A stretch of DNA of 64,000 nt from Caballeronia glebae (GTDB taxonomy: Bacteria; Pseudomonadota; Gammaproteobacteria; Burkholderiales; Burkholderiaceae), in NCBI RefSeq assembly GCF_001545035.1, contig NZ_FCOJ02000023.1:1-64000 (forward strand), in the 5' to 3' direction. The notes beneath the pieces are model-generated. The model saw only the letters and a program-made list of their open reading frames with translations, was not told where the DNA came from and made no database searches. This document shows, one piece after another, positions 53,790 through 63,709 of this stretch. Position 1 is the first letter of the stretch; each line of letters opens with the position of its first letter. The position numbers and the translations under genes were made by a program.

Positions 53790-55306
53790 GCCGGTTCGCG
53801 AAGCTTTCAGGCAGATTCGTGGGAATGGTGGCGGCGTTGTCGTTGTCGGCGCATCCGGCGTTCGCCGCCGATAGCGTCGATGCGAGCATCGCGCCGCTTC
53901 CGCCGCTACCCGCATCGTTCGACGCGCAGCCTATCGATCTGCTCGCTCCCGCGACGCCCGTCGTGGAAAGCGCGGAGGCCGCTCCGCCCGCAAAGCCCGC
54001 AGCGCAAATGGCGGAATCGGCGGAATCGGCGGAAGCGCTGGAAGGCCCGCCCGTGCCTTTGCCGAAACTCGAACGGCTGAGCAACGCATCGCCTGGCGAC
54101 GACGGCAAGCCGATCACCCTCGATCTGAAAAACGCCGACTTGAGCGCCGCGCTGCATGCATTCGCGCGCTTCACGGGCCTGAATATCGTCGCGAGCGAAA
54201 AGGTACGCGGACAGGTGTCGATGAATCTCGTCGCGGTGCCGTGGCGGCGCGCATTCGATACGTTCCTCGAAGTCCACGGTCTCGCGATGGAGCGGCACGG
54301 CAACGTGATCTGGGTCGCGCCGCTCACCGAACTCGCCGCGCGCGAGAAGCTGCGCTTCGAAGCTCACGCGCGCGCGGCGGACCTCGAACCGCTTGCGAGC
54401 CGCACGTTCGTGCTGCGCTATTCGCGCGCCGAAGACGTCCGCAAGATGCTGTCCGGCTCGGGTAGTCAGCGCGTGCTGTCGAAACGCGGCTCGGCCATCT
54501 CCGATGCGCGCACGAATCTGCTCTTCATCACCGATCTCGACGCCCGCGTCCAGCAGATCGCCGAGTTGATCGCGCTGATCGACAAGGCGACGCCACAGGT
54601 GATGATCGAGGCGAAGATCGTCGAAGGCGAGGTGGGACTGTCGCGCAATCTCGGCGTCAAGCTGGGCGTCGCGCCGCAGAGCGATCCGGCGACCGGGATC
54701 GCGGGCGGCAAGGACGGTGTGGTATACGATTTGTCGGCGGGGCCGATCAACGGTTTCGACGCGGCGACGGCCGGGCTTACGTTGTTCGTCGCGCAGGCCA
54801 CGCGGCTGCTCAACGTGCAATTGAGCGCACTGGAGGCGCAAGGGCGCGGAAAAATCGTTTCGCGGCCGCGCGTCGTGACGGCGGACCGCGCGAAGTCCGT
54901 CGTCGAGCAGGGCATGGAAGTGCCGTATCAGGCGAAGGTCGGCAACGGCATGTCGGGCGTGCAGTTTCGGCGCGCAACGCTCAAACTGGAGGTTGAGCCG
55001 CAGATCACGCCGCATGGCCACGTCATTCTCGATCTCGACATCACGAAAGACAGTCTCGGCGAGCAAACGGCGAACGGCCCGGCGATCCATACCAAGCATA
55101 TTCAGACGCGCGTGGAAGTGGAAAACGGCGGCACCGTGGCGATCGGCGGCATTTATTCCGACGATGACCGCGAAGACACGACCGGCGTGCCGGGACTGTC
55201 GAAGTTGCCGCTGATCGGCTGGCTGTTTCGCAATGACACGCGGCGCAGCTCCAAGAGCGAACTCGTCATATTGATTACGCCGCATGTGATCGCGCCGAGC
55301 GGCTAA
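53786..55306 (+). CDS. pilQ: PilQ-type outer-membrane secretin
   Basis: A 506-residue secretin, shorter than the roughly 700 residues of typical PilQ. It starts with GTG overlapping the pilO stop. A signal peptide ends at AFA-ADS (about residue 27). A Pro/Ala/Glu-rich linker leads to an STN domain (about 112-175, NADLSAALHAFARFTGLNIV), one N1-type domain, and the secretin core with QAKVGNGMSGVQFRRATLKL and VPGLSKLPLIGWLFRNDTRR near the end. The AMIN domains of large PilQ are missing. Confidence 0.88.
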   Translation: MSRFAKLSGRFVGMVAALSLSAHPAFAADSVDASIAPLPPLPASFDAQPIDLLAPATPVVESAEAAPPAKPAAQMAESAESAEALEGPPVPLPKLERLSNASPGDDGKPITLDLKNADLSAALHAFARFTGLNIVASEKVRGQVSMNLVAVPWRRAFDTFLEVHGLAMERHGNVIWVAPLTELAAREKLRFEAHARAADLEPLASRTFVLRYSRAEDVRKMLSGSGSQRVLSKRGSAISDARTNLLFITDLDARVQQIAELIALIDKATPQVMIEAKIVEGEVGLSRNLGVKLGVAPQSDPATGIAGGKDGVVYDLSAGPINGFDAATAGLTLFVAQATRLLNVQLSALEAQGRGKIVSRPRVVTADRAKSVVEQGMEVPYQAKVGNGMSGVQFRRATLKLEVEPQITPHGHVILDLDITKDSLGEQTANGPAIHTKHIQTRVEVENGGTVAIGGIYSDDDREDTTGVPGLSKLPLIGWLFRNDTRRSSKSELVILITPHVIAPSG

Positions 55307-55399
55307 GCCCGTCACGAGGCCCGCGCGACTCGACAAAGCGGGCGGTTTGCCCTTAAGCTGCCGCACGAACAAATTGCATCGAACTGGAAGGAAACAGAG

Positions 55400-55945
55400 T
55401 TGCAGGAAGGGCACGCGAACGCGAACATTTTTTTCGTCGGACTCATGGGTGCGGGTAAAACCACCGTGGGCCGTGCGGTTGCGCGCCGTCTGCAGCGCTC
55501 CTTCATCGACTCGGATCATGAGATCGAGGTGCGCACGGGCGCCCGCATCCCGGTGATATGGGAGCTGGAGGGCGAAACGGGTTTCCGCCAGCGCGAGGCG
55601 AACGTCATCGACGAGCTGTCGCAGCGAAACGGGATCGTGCTCGCGACGGGCGGCGGCGCGGTGCTGCGGCCCGAGAATCGCGAACATCTGAAGAATCGCG
55701 GCATCGTCATCTATCTGCGCGCCAATCCGCACGATCTCTGGCAGCGCACGCGACGCGACAAGAATCGCCCGCTGCTGCAGACTGAAGATCCGCGCGGCAA
55801 GCTCGAAACACTCTTCAAGGCGCGCGATCCGCTGTACCACGAATGCGCGCATTTCGTCGTGGAAACGGGGCGTCCGACCGTGAACGCGCTCGTCAATATG
55901 GTCCTGATGCAACTGGAGGTCGCCGGCGTCGTCAAACCGGCTTAA
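55400..55945 (+). CDS. aroK: Shikimate kinase
   Basis: AroK (181 residues) phosphorylates shikimate in aromatic amino acid synthesis. The Walker A loop GLMGAGKT is at residues 14-21; the shikimate-binding [17 protein letters not shown] and GGGAVL segments follow. The start is TTG at 55400, after GGAAGGA. The pilQ-aroK-aroB order is common in Proteobacteria. A 93-bp gap separates it from pilQ. Confidence 0.95.
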   Translation: MQEGHANANIFFVGLMGAGKTTVGRAVARRLQRSFIDSDHEIEVRTGARIPVIWELEGETGFRQREANVIDELSQRNGIVLATGGGAVLRPENREHLKNRGIVIYLRANPHDLWQRTRRDKNRPLLQTEDPRGKLETLFKARDPLYHECAHFVVETGRPTVNALVNMVLMQLEVAGVVKPA

Positions 55946-55950
55946 GTCAA

Positions 55951-57036
55951 ATGTCCGCCATGATTACCGTCAACGTAGAACTGGGCGAGCGCGCCTATCC
56001 CATTCATATCGGTGCGGGGCTGATCGGCCGCACGGAACTTTTCGCGCCGCATATCAAGGGCGCGTCCGTGGCGATCGTCACGAACTCGACCGTCGATCCG
56101 CTCTACGGCGACGCGTTGCGCGCGGCGCTCGCACCGCTCGGCAAGAACGTGACGACCGTCGTTCTGCCGGACGGCGAGGCGCACAAGAACTGGGAAACGC
56201 TCAACAAGATCTTCGACGCGCTTCTCACCGGGCGCGCCGACCGCAAGACCACGCTGATCGCGCTCGGCGGCGGTGTCGTCGGCGACATGACGGGTTTCGC
56301 CGCCGCGTGCTACATGCGCGGCGTGCCGTTCATTCAGGTGCCGACCACGCTGCTTTCGCAAGTGGATTCGTCGGTGGGCGGCAAGACGGGCATCAATCAT
56401 CCGCTCGGCAAGAACATGATCGGCGCGTTCTATCAACCGCAAGCGGTCATCGCGGACATCGGCGCGTTGCGCACGCTGCCGGAGCGCGAACTGGCGGCGG
56501 GCATCGCGGAAGTCATCAAGACGGCCGCCATCAAGGACGCTGAATTCTTCGACTGGATCGAAAGCAACATCGACGCGCTGAATCGCCGCGACGACGCGGC
56601 GCTCGCGCATGCGGTGAAGCGTTCGTGCGAGATCAAGGCGTCGGTGGTCGCGTCGGACGAGCGCGAAGGCGGCCAGCGCGCGATTCTCAATTTCGGCCAC
56701 ACTTTCGGCCATGCGATCGAAGCCGGTCTCGGCTACGGCGAATGGCTGCACGGCGAAGCGGTCGGTTGCGGCATGGTGATGGCGGCGGATCTTTCCGTGC
56801 GCCTCGGCAAGCTCGACGAAGCCGCGCGCCAGCGTCTCGTGCGCGTGATCGAGGCGGCAAAGCTGCCGGTCACGGCGCCTAAGCTCGGCGACGACCGCTA
56901 CGTCGATCTGATGAAGGTCGACAAGAAGGCCGAAGCCGGTGAAATCAAATTCATTCTGCTGACCCGCTTCGGCGCGACCGAGATCACGAGCGCGCCCGAT
57001 CAGACCGTGCGCGCGACGCTCGCAGCGAGCATCTGA
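55951..57036 (+). CDS. aroB: 3-dehydroquinate synthase
   Basis: AroB (361 residues) turns DAHP into 3-dehydroquinate, the second shikimate-pathway step, with NAD and a divalent metal. The NAD site shows [13 protein letters not shown], and the segment [20 protein letters not shown] and metal ligand motif HTFGHAIE follow. ATG codons at 55951 and 55960 are both possible; the second ([20 protein letters not shown]) matches relatives better, so the true start may be three codons later. It lies 5 bp after aroK. Confidence 0.95.
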   Translation: MSAMITVNVELGERAYPIHIGAGLIGRTELFAPHIKGASVAIVTNSTVDPLYGDALRAALAPLGKNVTTVVLPDGEAHKNWETLNKIFDALLTGRADRKTTLIALGGGVVGDMTGFAAACYMRGVPFIQVPTTLLSQVDSSVGGKTGINHPLGKNMIGAFYQPQAVIADIGALRTLPERELAAGIAEVIKTAAIKDAEFFDWIESNIDALNRRDDAALAHAVKRSCEIKASVVASDEREGGQRAILNFGHTFGHAIEAGLGYGEWLHGEAVGCGMVMAADLSVRLGKLDEAARQRLVRVIEAAKLPVTAPKLGDDRYVDLMKVDKKAEAGEIKFILLTRFGATEITSAPDQTVRATLAASI

Positions 57037-57079
57037 TCCGCGCGAGCGGCGGCTAGAATCACGACGAAGCGGAGCAGCC

Positions 57080-58300
57080 GTGAGCGACAAAGAACATCAA
57101 CTTCCGCCGGGCGGGTCGTCGACGCTCGCGCTCGAAGCGCATCTTGCGCCGTATGCCGCGCACGCGTTGCAATCGCGCGGACGGCGCTTCACCGAAGCGC
57201 CGCCTGCGGCGCGCACCGAGTTTCAGCGCGATCGCGACCGCATCGTGCATTCGACCGCGTTTCGCCGGCTCGAATACAAGACGCAGGTCTTCGTCAATCA
57301 CGAAGGCGACCTGTTTCGCACGCGGCTCACGCATAGTCTCGAAGTCGCGCAGATCGCGCGTTCCGTCGCGCGTAATCTGCGGCTCAACGAGGATCTCGTC
57401 GAGGCCATCTCGCTCGCGCACGATCTCGGCCATACGCCGTTCGGCCACGCCGGACAGGACGCGCTGCACGACTGCATGCGCGATCACGGCGGCTTCGAAC
57501 ACAATCTGCAAAGCCTCGCGGTGGTCGATCAACTCGAAGAGCACTACGGCGCGTTCAACGGCCTGAATCTGTGCTTCGAGACGCGCGAAGGCATTCTCAA
57601 GCATTGCTCGCGCGAAAATGCGCGCAAGCTCGGCGATCTCGGCGAGCGGTTTCTCACGGGCAAGCAGCCTTCGCTCGAAGCGCAGATCGCCAACGTCGCC
57701 GATGAAATCGCTTACAACAATCACGATGTCGACGACGGCCTGCGCTCCGGTCTCATCTCGCTCGAACAGCTTTCCGAAGTGAGCGTTTGGCACACACATT
57801 TCGATGCGGCGCGCGCGGAGTTTCCGGACATCGAAGGGCGCAGGCTCATTCACGAAACCGTGCGCCGCATCATCAACACGTTGATCGTCGATCTGATCGA
57901 GGCAACGAGCCGCAATCTCGAACGCGTGGCGCCGCAATCGCTCGACGATGTGCGCAACGCGCCGGCGCTCGTCGCGCATAGCGACGAAGTCGCGGCACAG
58001 GCGGCGCAGCTCAAGCGCTTCCTGTTCAAGAACCTCTACCGGCACTATCGCGTGATGCGCATGGCCAACAAGGCGAAGCGCGTCGTGACGGGCCTTTTCG
58101 AAGCCTTCACCGACGATCCGCGTCTCTTGCCGCCCGCTTACCAGGCGCGCGGGCCGGTGACGGAGGAGTCGGCGAACGACGCGCCTTCGCCGAGCCACGA
58201 CAGTTCGCAGGCGCGGCTCATCGCGCATTACATCGCCGGGATGACGGACCGCTATGCATTGAAGGAGTATCAACGACTGTTTGTCATCGACAACAACTAA
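57080..58300 (+). CDS. dgt: Deoxyguanosinetriphosphate triphosphohydrolase-like protein
   Basis: A 406-residue HD-domain protein that probably hydrolyses dNTPs to deoxynucleosides and triphosphate. The metal residues lie in [19 protein letters not shown] and [12 protein letters not shown], with a later [17 protein letters not shown] motif. It has the short form of the family (type 2), so substrate choice is not certain. The start is GTG at 57080 after GGAGCAG. It lies 43 bp after aroB, and ugpB begins 45 bp later. Confidence 0.92.
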   Translation: MSDKEHQLPPGGSSTLALEAHLAPYAAHALQSRGRRFTEAPPAARTEFQRDRDRIVHSTAFRRLEYKTQVFVNHEGDLFRTRLTHSLEVAQIARSVARNLRLNEDLVEAISLAHDLGHTPFGHAGQDALHDCMRDHGGFEHNLQSLAVVDQLEEHYGAFNGLNLCFETREGILKHCSRENARKLGDLGERFLTGKQPSLEAQIANVADEIAYNNHDVDDGLRSGLISLEQLSEVSVWHTHFDAARAEFPDIEGRRLIHETVRRIINTLIVDLIEATSRNLERVAPQSLDDVRNAPALVAHSDEVAAQAAQLKRFLFKNLYRHYRVMRMANKAKRVVTGLFEAFTDDPRLLPPAYQARGPVTEESANDAPSPSHDSSQARLIAHYIAGMTDRYALKEYQRLFVIDNN

Positions 58301-58345
58301 TATCGCGCGTTTCCAAGCGCGAAATCCTCAGACGGAGACTCATCG

Positions 58346-59671
58346 ATGAGCTGTAAGCCCTTGTTCCGCACGATCTCGACCGCGGCCGTTCTGGCCTTCG
58401 GCGTCAGCACCGCCGCGCAAGCCGCGACGGAAATCCAGTTCTGGCACGCGATGGAAGCCGCGCTCGGCGAGCGCGTGAACGATATCGCCAACGATTTCAA
58501 CAAGTCGCAGAGCGATTACAAGATCGTCCCCGTGTTCAAGGGCACGTATGATCAGGCGCTCGCGGCGGGCATCGCGGCGTACCGCAGCGGCAATGCGCCC
58601 GCGATCCTGCAGGTCTACGAAGTCGGCACCGCGACGATGATGCAGGCGAAAAAGGCCGTCATCCCGGTCTCCGACGTATTCAAGCAGGCCGGCGTGCCGC
58701 TCGACGAAAAGGCGTTCGTGCCGACCATCGCCGGTTATTACAGCGACGCCAAGACCGGTCATCTGATCTCGATGCCGTTCAACAGTTCGACGCCCGTTCT
58801 CTACTACAACAAGGACGCGTTCAAGAAAGCGGGCATCGATCCGAATCAGCCGCCGAAGACCTGGGCCGATGTCGAAGCCGACGCGAAGAAGCTGAAGGCC
58901 GCAGGTTACTCGTGCGGTTACTCGTCGGGCTGGCAGAGCTGGATTCAGCTTGAGAACTACAGCGCGTGGCACGCCGCGCCGTTCGCGACGAAGAACAACG
59001 GTTTCGACGGTCTCGACGCCAAGCTCGAATTCAATAAGCCGCTGCAGGTCGCGCACATCCAGTTCCTGCAGGGCATGGCGAAGGAAGGCACGTTCACCTA
59101 TGTCGGCCGCAAGGATGAACCGGTGTCGAAGTTCTATAGCGGCGATTGCGGGATCATCACGAATTCGTCCGGCTCGCGCGCGACCATCGCGAAATTCGCG
59201 AAGTTCGATTACGGCGTCGGCATGATGCCCTACGACGCGAGCGTGAAGGGCGCGCCGCAGAACGCGATCATCGGCGGCGCGAGTCTGTGGGTGTTGGCGG
59301 GCAAGGACCCGGCCGTCTACAAGGGCGTCGCGAAGTTCCTCGCTTATCTGTCGACGCCGGAAGTCGCGGCCAAGTGGCATCAGGACACAGGCTATCTGCC
59401 GGTCACGCAAGCCGCGTATGAGCTCACGCAAAAGCAGGGCTTCTACGCCAAGAATCCCGGCGCGGACATCGCGATCAAGCAGATGCTGAACAAGCCGCCG
59501 CTGCCCTACACGAAGGGTTTGCGCCTCGGCAACATGCCGCAGATCCGCACGATCGTCGATGAAGAGCTGGAGCAGGTCTGGGCCGACAAGAAGACGCCGC
59601 AACAGGCGCTCGACGCGTCGGTGCAGCGCGGCGACGAACTGCTGCGCCGCTTCGAGAAAACCGGCAATTAA
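58346..59671 (+). CDS. ugpB: sn-Glycerol-3-phosphate ABC transporter substrate-binding protein
   Basis: UgpB (441 residues) binds glycerol-3-phosphate or its diesters in the periplasm. A signal peptide ends at AQA-ATE (about residue 26). The first mature residues [20 protein letters not shown] and the segment [20 protein letters not shown] match the family. GGAGAC precedes the start. An 11-bp G/C hairpin follows the stop. No clear promoter or Pho box is seen in the 45 bp before it. Confidence 0.94.
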   Translation: MSCKPLFRTISTAAVLAFGVSTAAQAATEIQFWHAMEAALGERVNDIANDFNKSQSDYKIVPVFKGTYDQALAAGIAAYRSGNAPAILQVYEVGTATMMQAKKAVIPVSDVFKQAGVPLDEKAFVPTIAGYYSDAKTGHLISMPFNSSTPVLYYNKDAFKKAGIDPNQPPKTWADVEADAKKLKAAGYSCGYSSGWQSWIQLENYSAWHAAPFATKNNGFDGLDAKLEFNKPLQVAHIQFLQGMAKEGTFTYVGRKDEPVSKFYSGDCGIITNSSGSRATIAKFAKFDYGVGMMPYDASVKGAPQNAIIGGASLWVLAGKDPAVYKGVAKFLAYLSTPEVAAKWHQDTGYLPVTQAAYELTQKQGFYAKNPGADIAIKQMLNKPPLPYTKGLRLGNMPQIRTIVDEELEQVWADKKTPQQALDASVQRGDELLRRFEKTGN

Positions 59672-59677
59672 AGGCCC

Positions 59678-59710
59678 CGCGCCCGCGCGCTTTGGTTCCA
59701 CGCGCGGGCG
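59678..59710 (+). repeat. Intercistronic 11-bp inverted repeat between ugpB and ugpA
   Basis: GCGCCCGCGCG (59678-59688) and CGCGCGGGCGC (59700-59710) pair perfectly around an 11-nt loop. No T tract follows. Such stems after binding-protein genes often block 3' exonucleases and keep the first cistron abundant, which I infer here. Confidence 0.7.
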
Positions 59711-59728
59711 CCGTCCAGGATATTCAGA

Positions 59729-60613
59729 ATGGAAAAACGGTCTCGTTTCGATACGAGCGTCTTGCCGTATCTGCTCGTAGCGCCTCAACTCGCGATCACC
59801 GCGCTGTTCTTTCTCTGGCCCGCGGGCGAAGCGCTCTGGCAGGCCACGCAAAGTCAGGACGCGTTCGGCACGTCGAGCGAGTTCGTCGGGCTGGCGAACT
59901 TCAAACAGCTGTTCGCCGATCCGCTCTATCTCTCGTCGTTCAACACGACGATGATCTTCTGCGCGCTCGTCACCGTGTCGGGACTCGTGATCTCGCTATT
60001 GCTCGCCGCATGCGCCGATCGCGTGACGCGTGGCGCGAAGGCGTATCAGACGCTGCTCATCTGGCCATACGCGGTCGCGCCCGCGATCGCCGCCGTGCTG
60101 TGGTCGTTCCTCTTCAACCCGAGCATCGGACTCGTGACGTATGCGCTCGGCAAACAGGGCATCGTCTGGAATCACGCGCTCAACGGCACTCAGGCGATGT
60201 TCCTCGTCGTGCTCGCGTCGGTGTGGAAGCAGGTGAGCTACAACTTCCTGTTCTTCTATGCGGGCCTTCAGGCGATTCCGAAATCGCTGATCGAAGCGGC
60301 CGCCATCGACGGCGCCGGACCCGTGCGCCGGTTCTTCGGCATCGCGTTGCCGCTCCTGTCGCCGACGTCCTTCTTCCTTCTCGTCGTGAATCTCGTCTAC
60401 GCGTTCTTCGACACCTTTCCCGTCATCGATGCCGCGACCGGCGGCGGTCCCGCGCAATCGACCAAGACGCTCATCTACAAGATCTTCGCGGAAGGCTTCC
60501 AGGGACTCGACATCGGTAGCTCGGGCGCGCAGTCGGTCGTGCTGATGTTCATCGTCGTCGTGTTGACCGTGATCCAGTTCCGCTTCGTCGAACGCAGGGT
60601 GCAATACTCATGA
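59729..60613 (+). CDS. ugpA: sn-Glycerol-3-phosphate ABC transporter permease UgpA
   Basis: UgpA (294 residues) is one half of the membrane channel, with six hydrophobic segments. The EAA loop shows [20 protein letters not shown] at about residues 190-210. Start [20 protein letters not shown]. It overlaps ugpE by 4 bases, so the two permeases are made together. Confidence 0.95.
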   Translation: MEKRSRFDTSVLPYLLVAPQLAITALFFLWPAGEALWQATQSQDAFGTSSEFVGLANFKQLFADPLYLSSFNTTMIFCALVTVSGLVISLLLAACADRVTRGAKAYQTLLIWPYAVAPAIAAVLWSFLFNPSIGLVTYALGKQGIVWNHALNGTQAMFLVVLASVWKQVSYNFLFFYAGLQAIPKSLIEAAAIDGAGPVRRFFGIALPLLSPTSFFLLVVNLVYAFFDTFPVIDAATGGGPAQSTKTLIYKIFAEGFQGLDIGSSGAQSVVLMFIVVVLTVIQFRFVERRVQYS

Positions 60614-61455
60614 TCGAAAACCGTCGCGGCTTCGATATCTTCTGTCACGCGATCCTTTTGCTGGGCGTCGCGCTGGTCGTGTTTCCGGTCTACGTCGCGT
60701 TCTGCGCGGCTACGATGAACTCGAAGGAAGTGTTCAGCGTGCCGCTCTCGCTCGTGCCGAGCACGCATCTCTTCGAGAACATCGCGTATATCTGGACGCA
60801 CGGCAGCGGCAACGCGGCGGCGCCCTTCGGCCGCATGTTGCTCAACAGCCTCGTGATGGCGCTGGTGATTTCGATCGGCAAGATCGCCGTGTCGATCGTC
60901 TCCGCGTACGCAATCGTATTCTTCCGTTTTCCGTTGAAGAACCTTGCGTTCTGGCTCATCTTCATCACGCTGATGCTGCCCGTCGAGGTGCGTATCTTTC
61001 CGACGGTGCAAGTCGTTTCGTCGATGCATCTGTCGAACACGTATGCGGGATTGACGCTGCCGCTGATCGCATCCGCGACGGCGACGTTCCTTTTCCGCCA
61101 GTTCTTCATGACGCTGCCCGACGAACTGATGGAGGCGGCGCGCATCGACGGCGCGGGCGCGCTGCGTTTCTTCTGGGATGTCGTGTTGCCGCTTTCGAAG
61201 ACGAACATCGCGGCGCTTTTCGTCATCACGTTCATCTACGGCTGGAATCAATACCTCTGGCCAATTCTGATCACCAACGAAGTGTCGCTGCAGACGGCGG
61301 TGGTTGGCATCAAGAGCATGATCGCGTCGGGCGACACCGCGACCGAATGGCATTACGTGATGGCGGCGACGCTGCTCGCGATGCTGCCGCCGCTCGCGGT
61401 CGTCCTGACGATGCAGCGCTGGTTCGTGCGCGGACTCGTGGACTCAGAAAAATAA
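60610..61455 (+). CDS. ugpE: sn-Glycerol-3-phosphate ABC transporter permease UgpE
   Basis: UgpE (281 residues) pairs with UgpA. Six hydrophobic segments and the EAA loop [20 protein letters not shown] are visible. The C terminus ends [13 protein letters not shown]. It starts inside the ugpA stop (ATGA), and ugpC follows 17 bp after its own stop. Confidence 0.95.
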   Translation: MIENRRGFDIFCHAILLLGVALVVFPVYVAFCAATMNSKEVFSVPLSLVPSTHLFENIAYIWTHGSGNAAAPFGRMLLNSLVMALVISIGKIAVSIVSAYAIVFFRFPLKNLAFWLIFITLMLPVEVRIFPTVQVVSSMHLSNTYAGLTLPLIASATATFLFRQFFMTLPDELMEAARIDGAGALRFFWDVVLPLSKTNIAALFVITFIYGWNQYLWPILITNEVSLQTAVVGIKSMIASGDTATEWHYVMAATLLAMLPPLAVVLTMQRWFVRGLVDSEK

Positions 61456-61472
61456 CGGAGAAGACTTCATCG

Positions 61473-62558
61473 ATGGCCGCATTGAATCTCAAAAGCGTCA
61501 AGAAAACATACGACGGCTCGAACTATGTGCTGCACGGCATCGACGTGGCGATCGAGGACGGCGAGTTCGTCGTGATGGTCGGGCCGTCGGGCTGCGGGAA
61601 GTCGACGCTGTTGCGCATGGTCGCGGGACTCGAAAGCGTGTCCGAAGGCGCGATCGAAATCGGCGGCAAGGTCGTGAACAGGCTGGAACCGAAGGATCGC
61701 GACATCGCGATGGTTTTTCAGAACTACGCACTTTATCCGCACATGAGCGTCGCGCAGAATATGGCGTATGCGCTGAAGATTGGCGGCGCGGACAAGAAGA
61801 CCATCGAGTCGCGTGTCGCAAATGCCGCGCGCATCCTCGAACTCGAACATCTGCTTGCACGCAAGCCGCGCGAATTGTCCGGCGGGCAGCGGCAGCGCGT
61901 TGCAATGGGCCGTGCGATTGTGCGTGAGCCGGCCGTGTTTTTGTTCGATGAACCGTTGTCGAATCTGGACGCCAAGCTTCGCGTGCAGATGCGCCTCGAA
62001 ATTCAGCGCCTGCACGCGCGTCTCGCGACCACGAGCCTGTACGTCACGCACGATCAGATCGAAGCGATGACACTGGCGCAGCGCGTCATCGTCATGAACA
62101 AAGGCCATGCTGAACAGATCGGCGCGCCGACGGACGTGTACGAACGCCCGGCCACGGTATTCGTGGCGAGCTTCATCGGCTCGCCGGCAATGAATCTGCT
62201 CGAAGGCCGTCTGTCCGAAGACGGTTCTACTTTCGAGATCGCGGGCAATGGTCCGACGCTGCCGGTCGCGGGCGCGAGCGGTATCACGAGCGCGATGCAC
62301 GGGCGTGAGTGGATCGTCGGCATTCGTCCGGAGCACCTGACGCCCGGCAACGAGAACGCGCCGAGCGCGGCGCTTGAAGTGGATTCGGCCGAACTGCTCG
62401 GCGCGGACAATCTCGCGCACGGCAAGTGGGGCAAGCACGATGTCGCAGCGCGCTTGCCGCATGAGCATCGTCCGCAGCGTGGCGAGCGGTTGAGCGTATC
62501 GTTGCCCGTGCGCCATCTGCATTTCTTCGATCCGGCGACGGGACTGCGCGCGAACTAA
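61473..62558 (+). CDS. ugpC: sn-Glycerol-3-phosphate ABC transporter ATP-binding protein UgpC
   Basis: UgpC (361 residues) powers the transporter. Walker [10 protein letters not shown] is at residues 37-45, with the signature LSGGQRQR near 135-142, Walker B FLFDEPLS near 155-162, and the switch His in [10 protein letters not shown]-terminal MalK-type regulatory domain (TOBE, about 240-361) is present. The start at 61473 gives [20 protein letters not shown]; a frame from 61347 overlaps ugpE and is rejected. Confidence 0.95.
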   Translation: MAALNLKSVKKTYDGSNYVLHGIDVAIEDGEFVVMVGPSGCGKSTLLRMVAGLESVSEGAIEIGGKVVNRLEPKDRDIAMVFQNYALYPHMSVAQNMAYALKIGGADKKTIESRVANAARILELEHLLARKPRELSGGQRQRVAMGRAIVREPAVFLFDEPLSNLDAKLRVQMRLEIQRLHARLATTSLYVTHDQIEAMTLAQRVIVMNKGHAEQIGAPTDVYERPATVFVASFIGSPAMNLLEGRLSEDGSTFEIAGNGPTLPVAGASGITSAMHGREWIVGIRPEHLTPGNENAPSAALEVDSAELLGADNLAHGKWGKHDVAARLPHEHRPQRGERLSVSLPVRHLHFFDPATGLRAN

Positions 62559-62571
62559 TGGAGGCGATGCG

Positions 62572-63327
62572 ATGAGAACCTGGCCTTATCCCGCGATCGT
62601 CGCGCATCGCGGCGGCGGCAAACTCGCGCCGGAAAACACGCTCGAAGCCATCGACGTGGGCGCGCGTTTCGGCCACAAGATGATCGAGTTCGACGCGAAA
62701 CTCTCCGCCGACGACATCGTCTTCCTGCTGCACGACGACGCGGTGGACCGAACGTCGAACGGACGCGGCGCGGCAAAAGCCATGACCTACGCGCAATTGC
62801 GCGCGCTCGATGCGGGCACGTGGTTCAGCGCCGAGTTCGCGAACGCGCGTATGCCCACGCTCGTGCAAGTGTACGAACGATGCATGAAGCATGGACTCGC
62901 GGCGAACATCGAGATCAAGCCGAGTCAGGGCCGCGATGTCGAAACCGGCGTGCTGGTCGCGCGTGAGGCGGCGCACTTGTGGGCGGATGCTGAAGTCGCG
63001 CCGCTGTTGTCATCGTTTTCATATGCGGCGCTGGAAGCCGCGCGCGATGTCGCGCCGAATCTTCCGCGAGGCATGCTTTACGAGCGCGTGCCCGCGAACT
63101 GGCGCGCACAGACTTCGGCGTTGTCGTGCGTGTCGCTTCACGCGAACCATCGCACGCTCGATGAAGCGCTCGTGGCGCAAATCAAGGATGCCGGCTTGCG
63201 CATTCTCGCCTATACGGTGAACGACCCGGCGCGCGCGCAGTTGCTCGCGCAATGGGGCGTCGATGCGATCTGTACGGATCGCATCGACATTATCGGCGCG
63301 GATTTTCGGGAGGCGTCGTCGGGTTGA
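62572..63327 (+). CDS. ugpQ: Glycerophosphodiester phosphodiesterase
   Basis: UgpQ (251 residues) splits glycerophosphodiesters into glycerol-3-phosphate and an alcohol in the cytoplasm. The catalytic motif HRGGGKLAPENT starts at residue 12, with metal ligands in IEFDAKLSADD and LLHDDAVDRTSNG. No signal peptide is seen. It lies 13 bp after ugpC, so the transporter and the enzyme work as one scavenging unit. Confidence 0.95.
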   Translation: MRTWPYPAIVAHRGGGKLAPENTLEAIDVGARFGHKMIEFDAKLSADDIVFLLHDDAVDRTSNGRGAAKAMTYAQLRALDAGTWFSAEFANARMPTLVQVYERCMKHGLAANIEIKPSQGRDVETGVLVAREAAHLWADAEVAPLLSSFSYAALEAARDVAPNLPRGMLYERVPANWRAQTSALSCVSLHANHRTLDEALVAQIKDAGLRILAYTVNDPARAQLLAQWGVDAICTDRIDIIGADFREASSG

Positions 63328-63331
63328 GACG

Positions 63332-63709
63332 TCAGCGCACGCGGGCGAGCAGCACGCCTGCGACAAGCGCAAGCCCGCCGACCAGCGCAATGGTTTGCCA
63401 GGGCTTTTCGTGAAGGTAGGCGTCGGCGCCTTCGAACGCGACGCCCGCGCGCTCGCGTAGTGCCGCGTGGGTATCATTCAGACGTGCGCGGGCGCTGTCG
63501 AGGCGCTCGCCGATCTGCGCGCGTAGCGCAGCCGCATCGGCCGAGGTGCCTTCGGCCAGCGTATTTTCAAGTTCGCCGAGAAGCGTGCGGAGTTCGACGC
63601 CGATATCCTCGGCTGCTTCACGGCCGTGCCGCGCCATGCGTCGTGCGCGGCGGCTCGTCGTGGTCCATGAATCTCCGATGGCGTCTCGCGTGTTAGGCAA
63701 TGCGTTCAT
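63332..63709 (-). CDS. DUF883 (ElaB/YqjD/YgaM-like) membrane-anchored protein
   Basis: A 125-residue protein. The first 90 residues are helical, with heptad-like Leu/Ala (LRTLLGELENTLAEGTSADA). The C terminus has the family pattern KPWQTIALVGGLALVAGVLL followed by ARVR, a tail anchor. In E. coli, YqjD and ElaB bind ribosomes at the inner membrane in stationary phase; that function is not shown here. It converges on ugpQ with 4 bp between stop codons, and no terminator is visible between them. Confidence 0.85.
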   Translation of the reverse strand: MNALPNTRDAIGDSWTTTSRRARRMARHGREAAEDIGVELRTLLGELENTLAEGTSADAAALRAQIGERLDSARARLNDTHAALRERAGVAFEGADAYLHEKPWQTIALVGGLALVAGVLLARVR

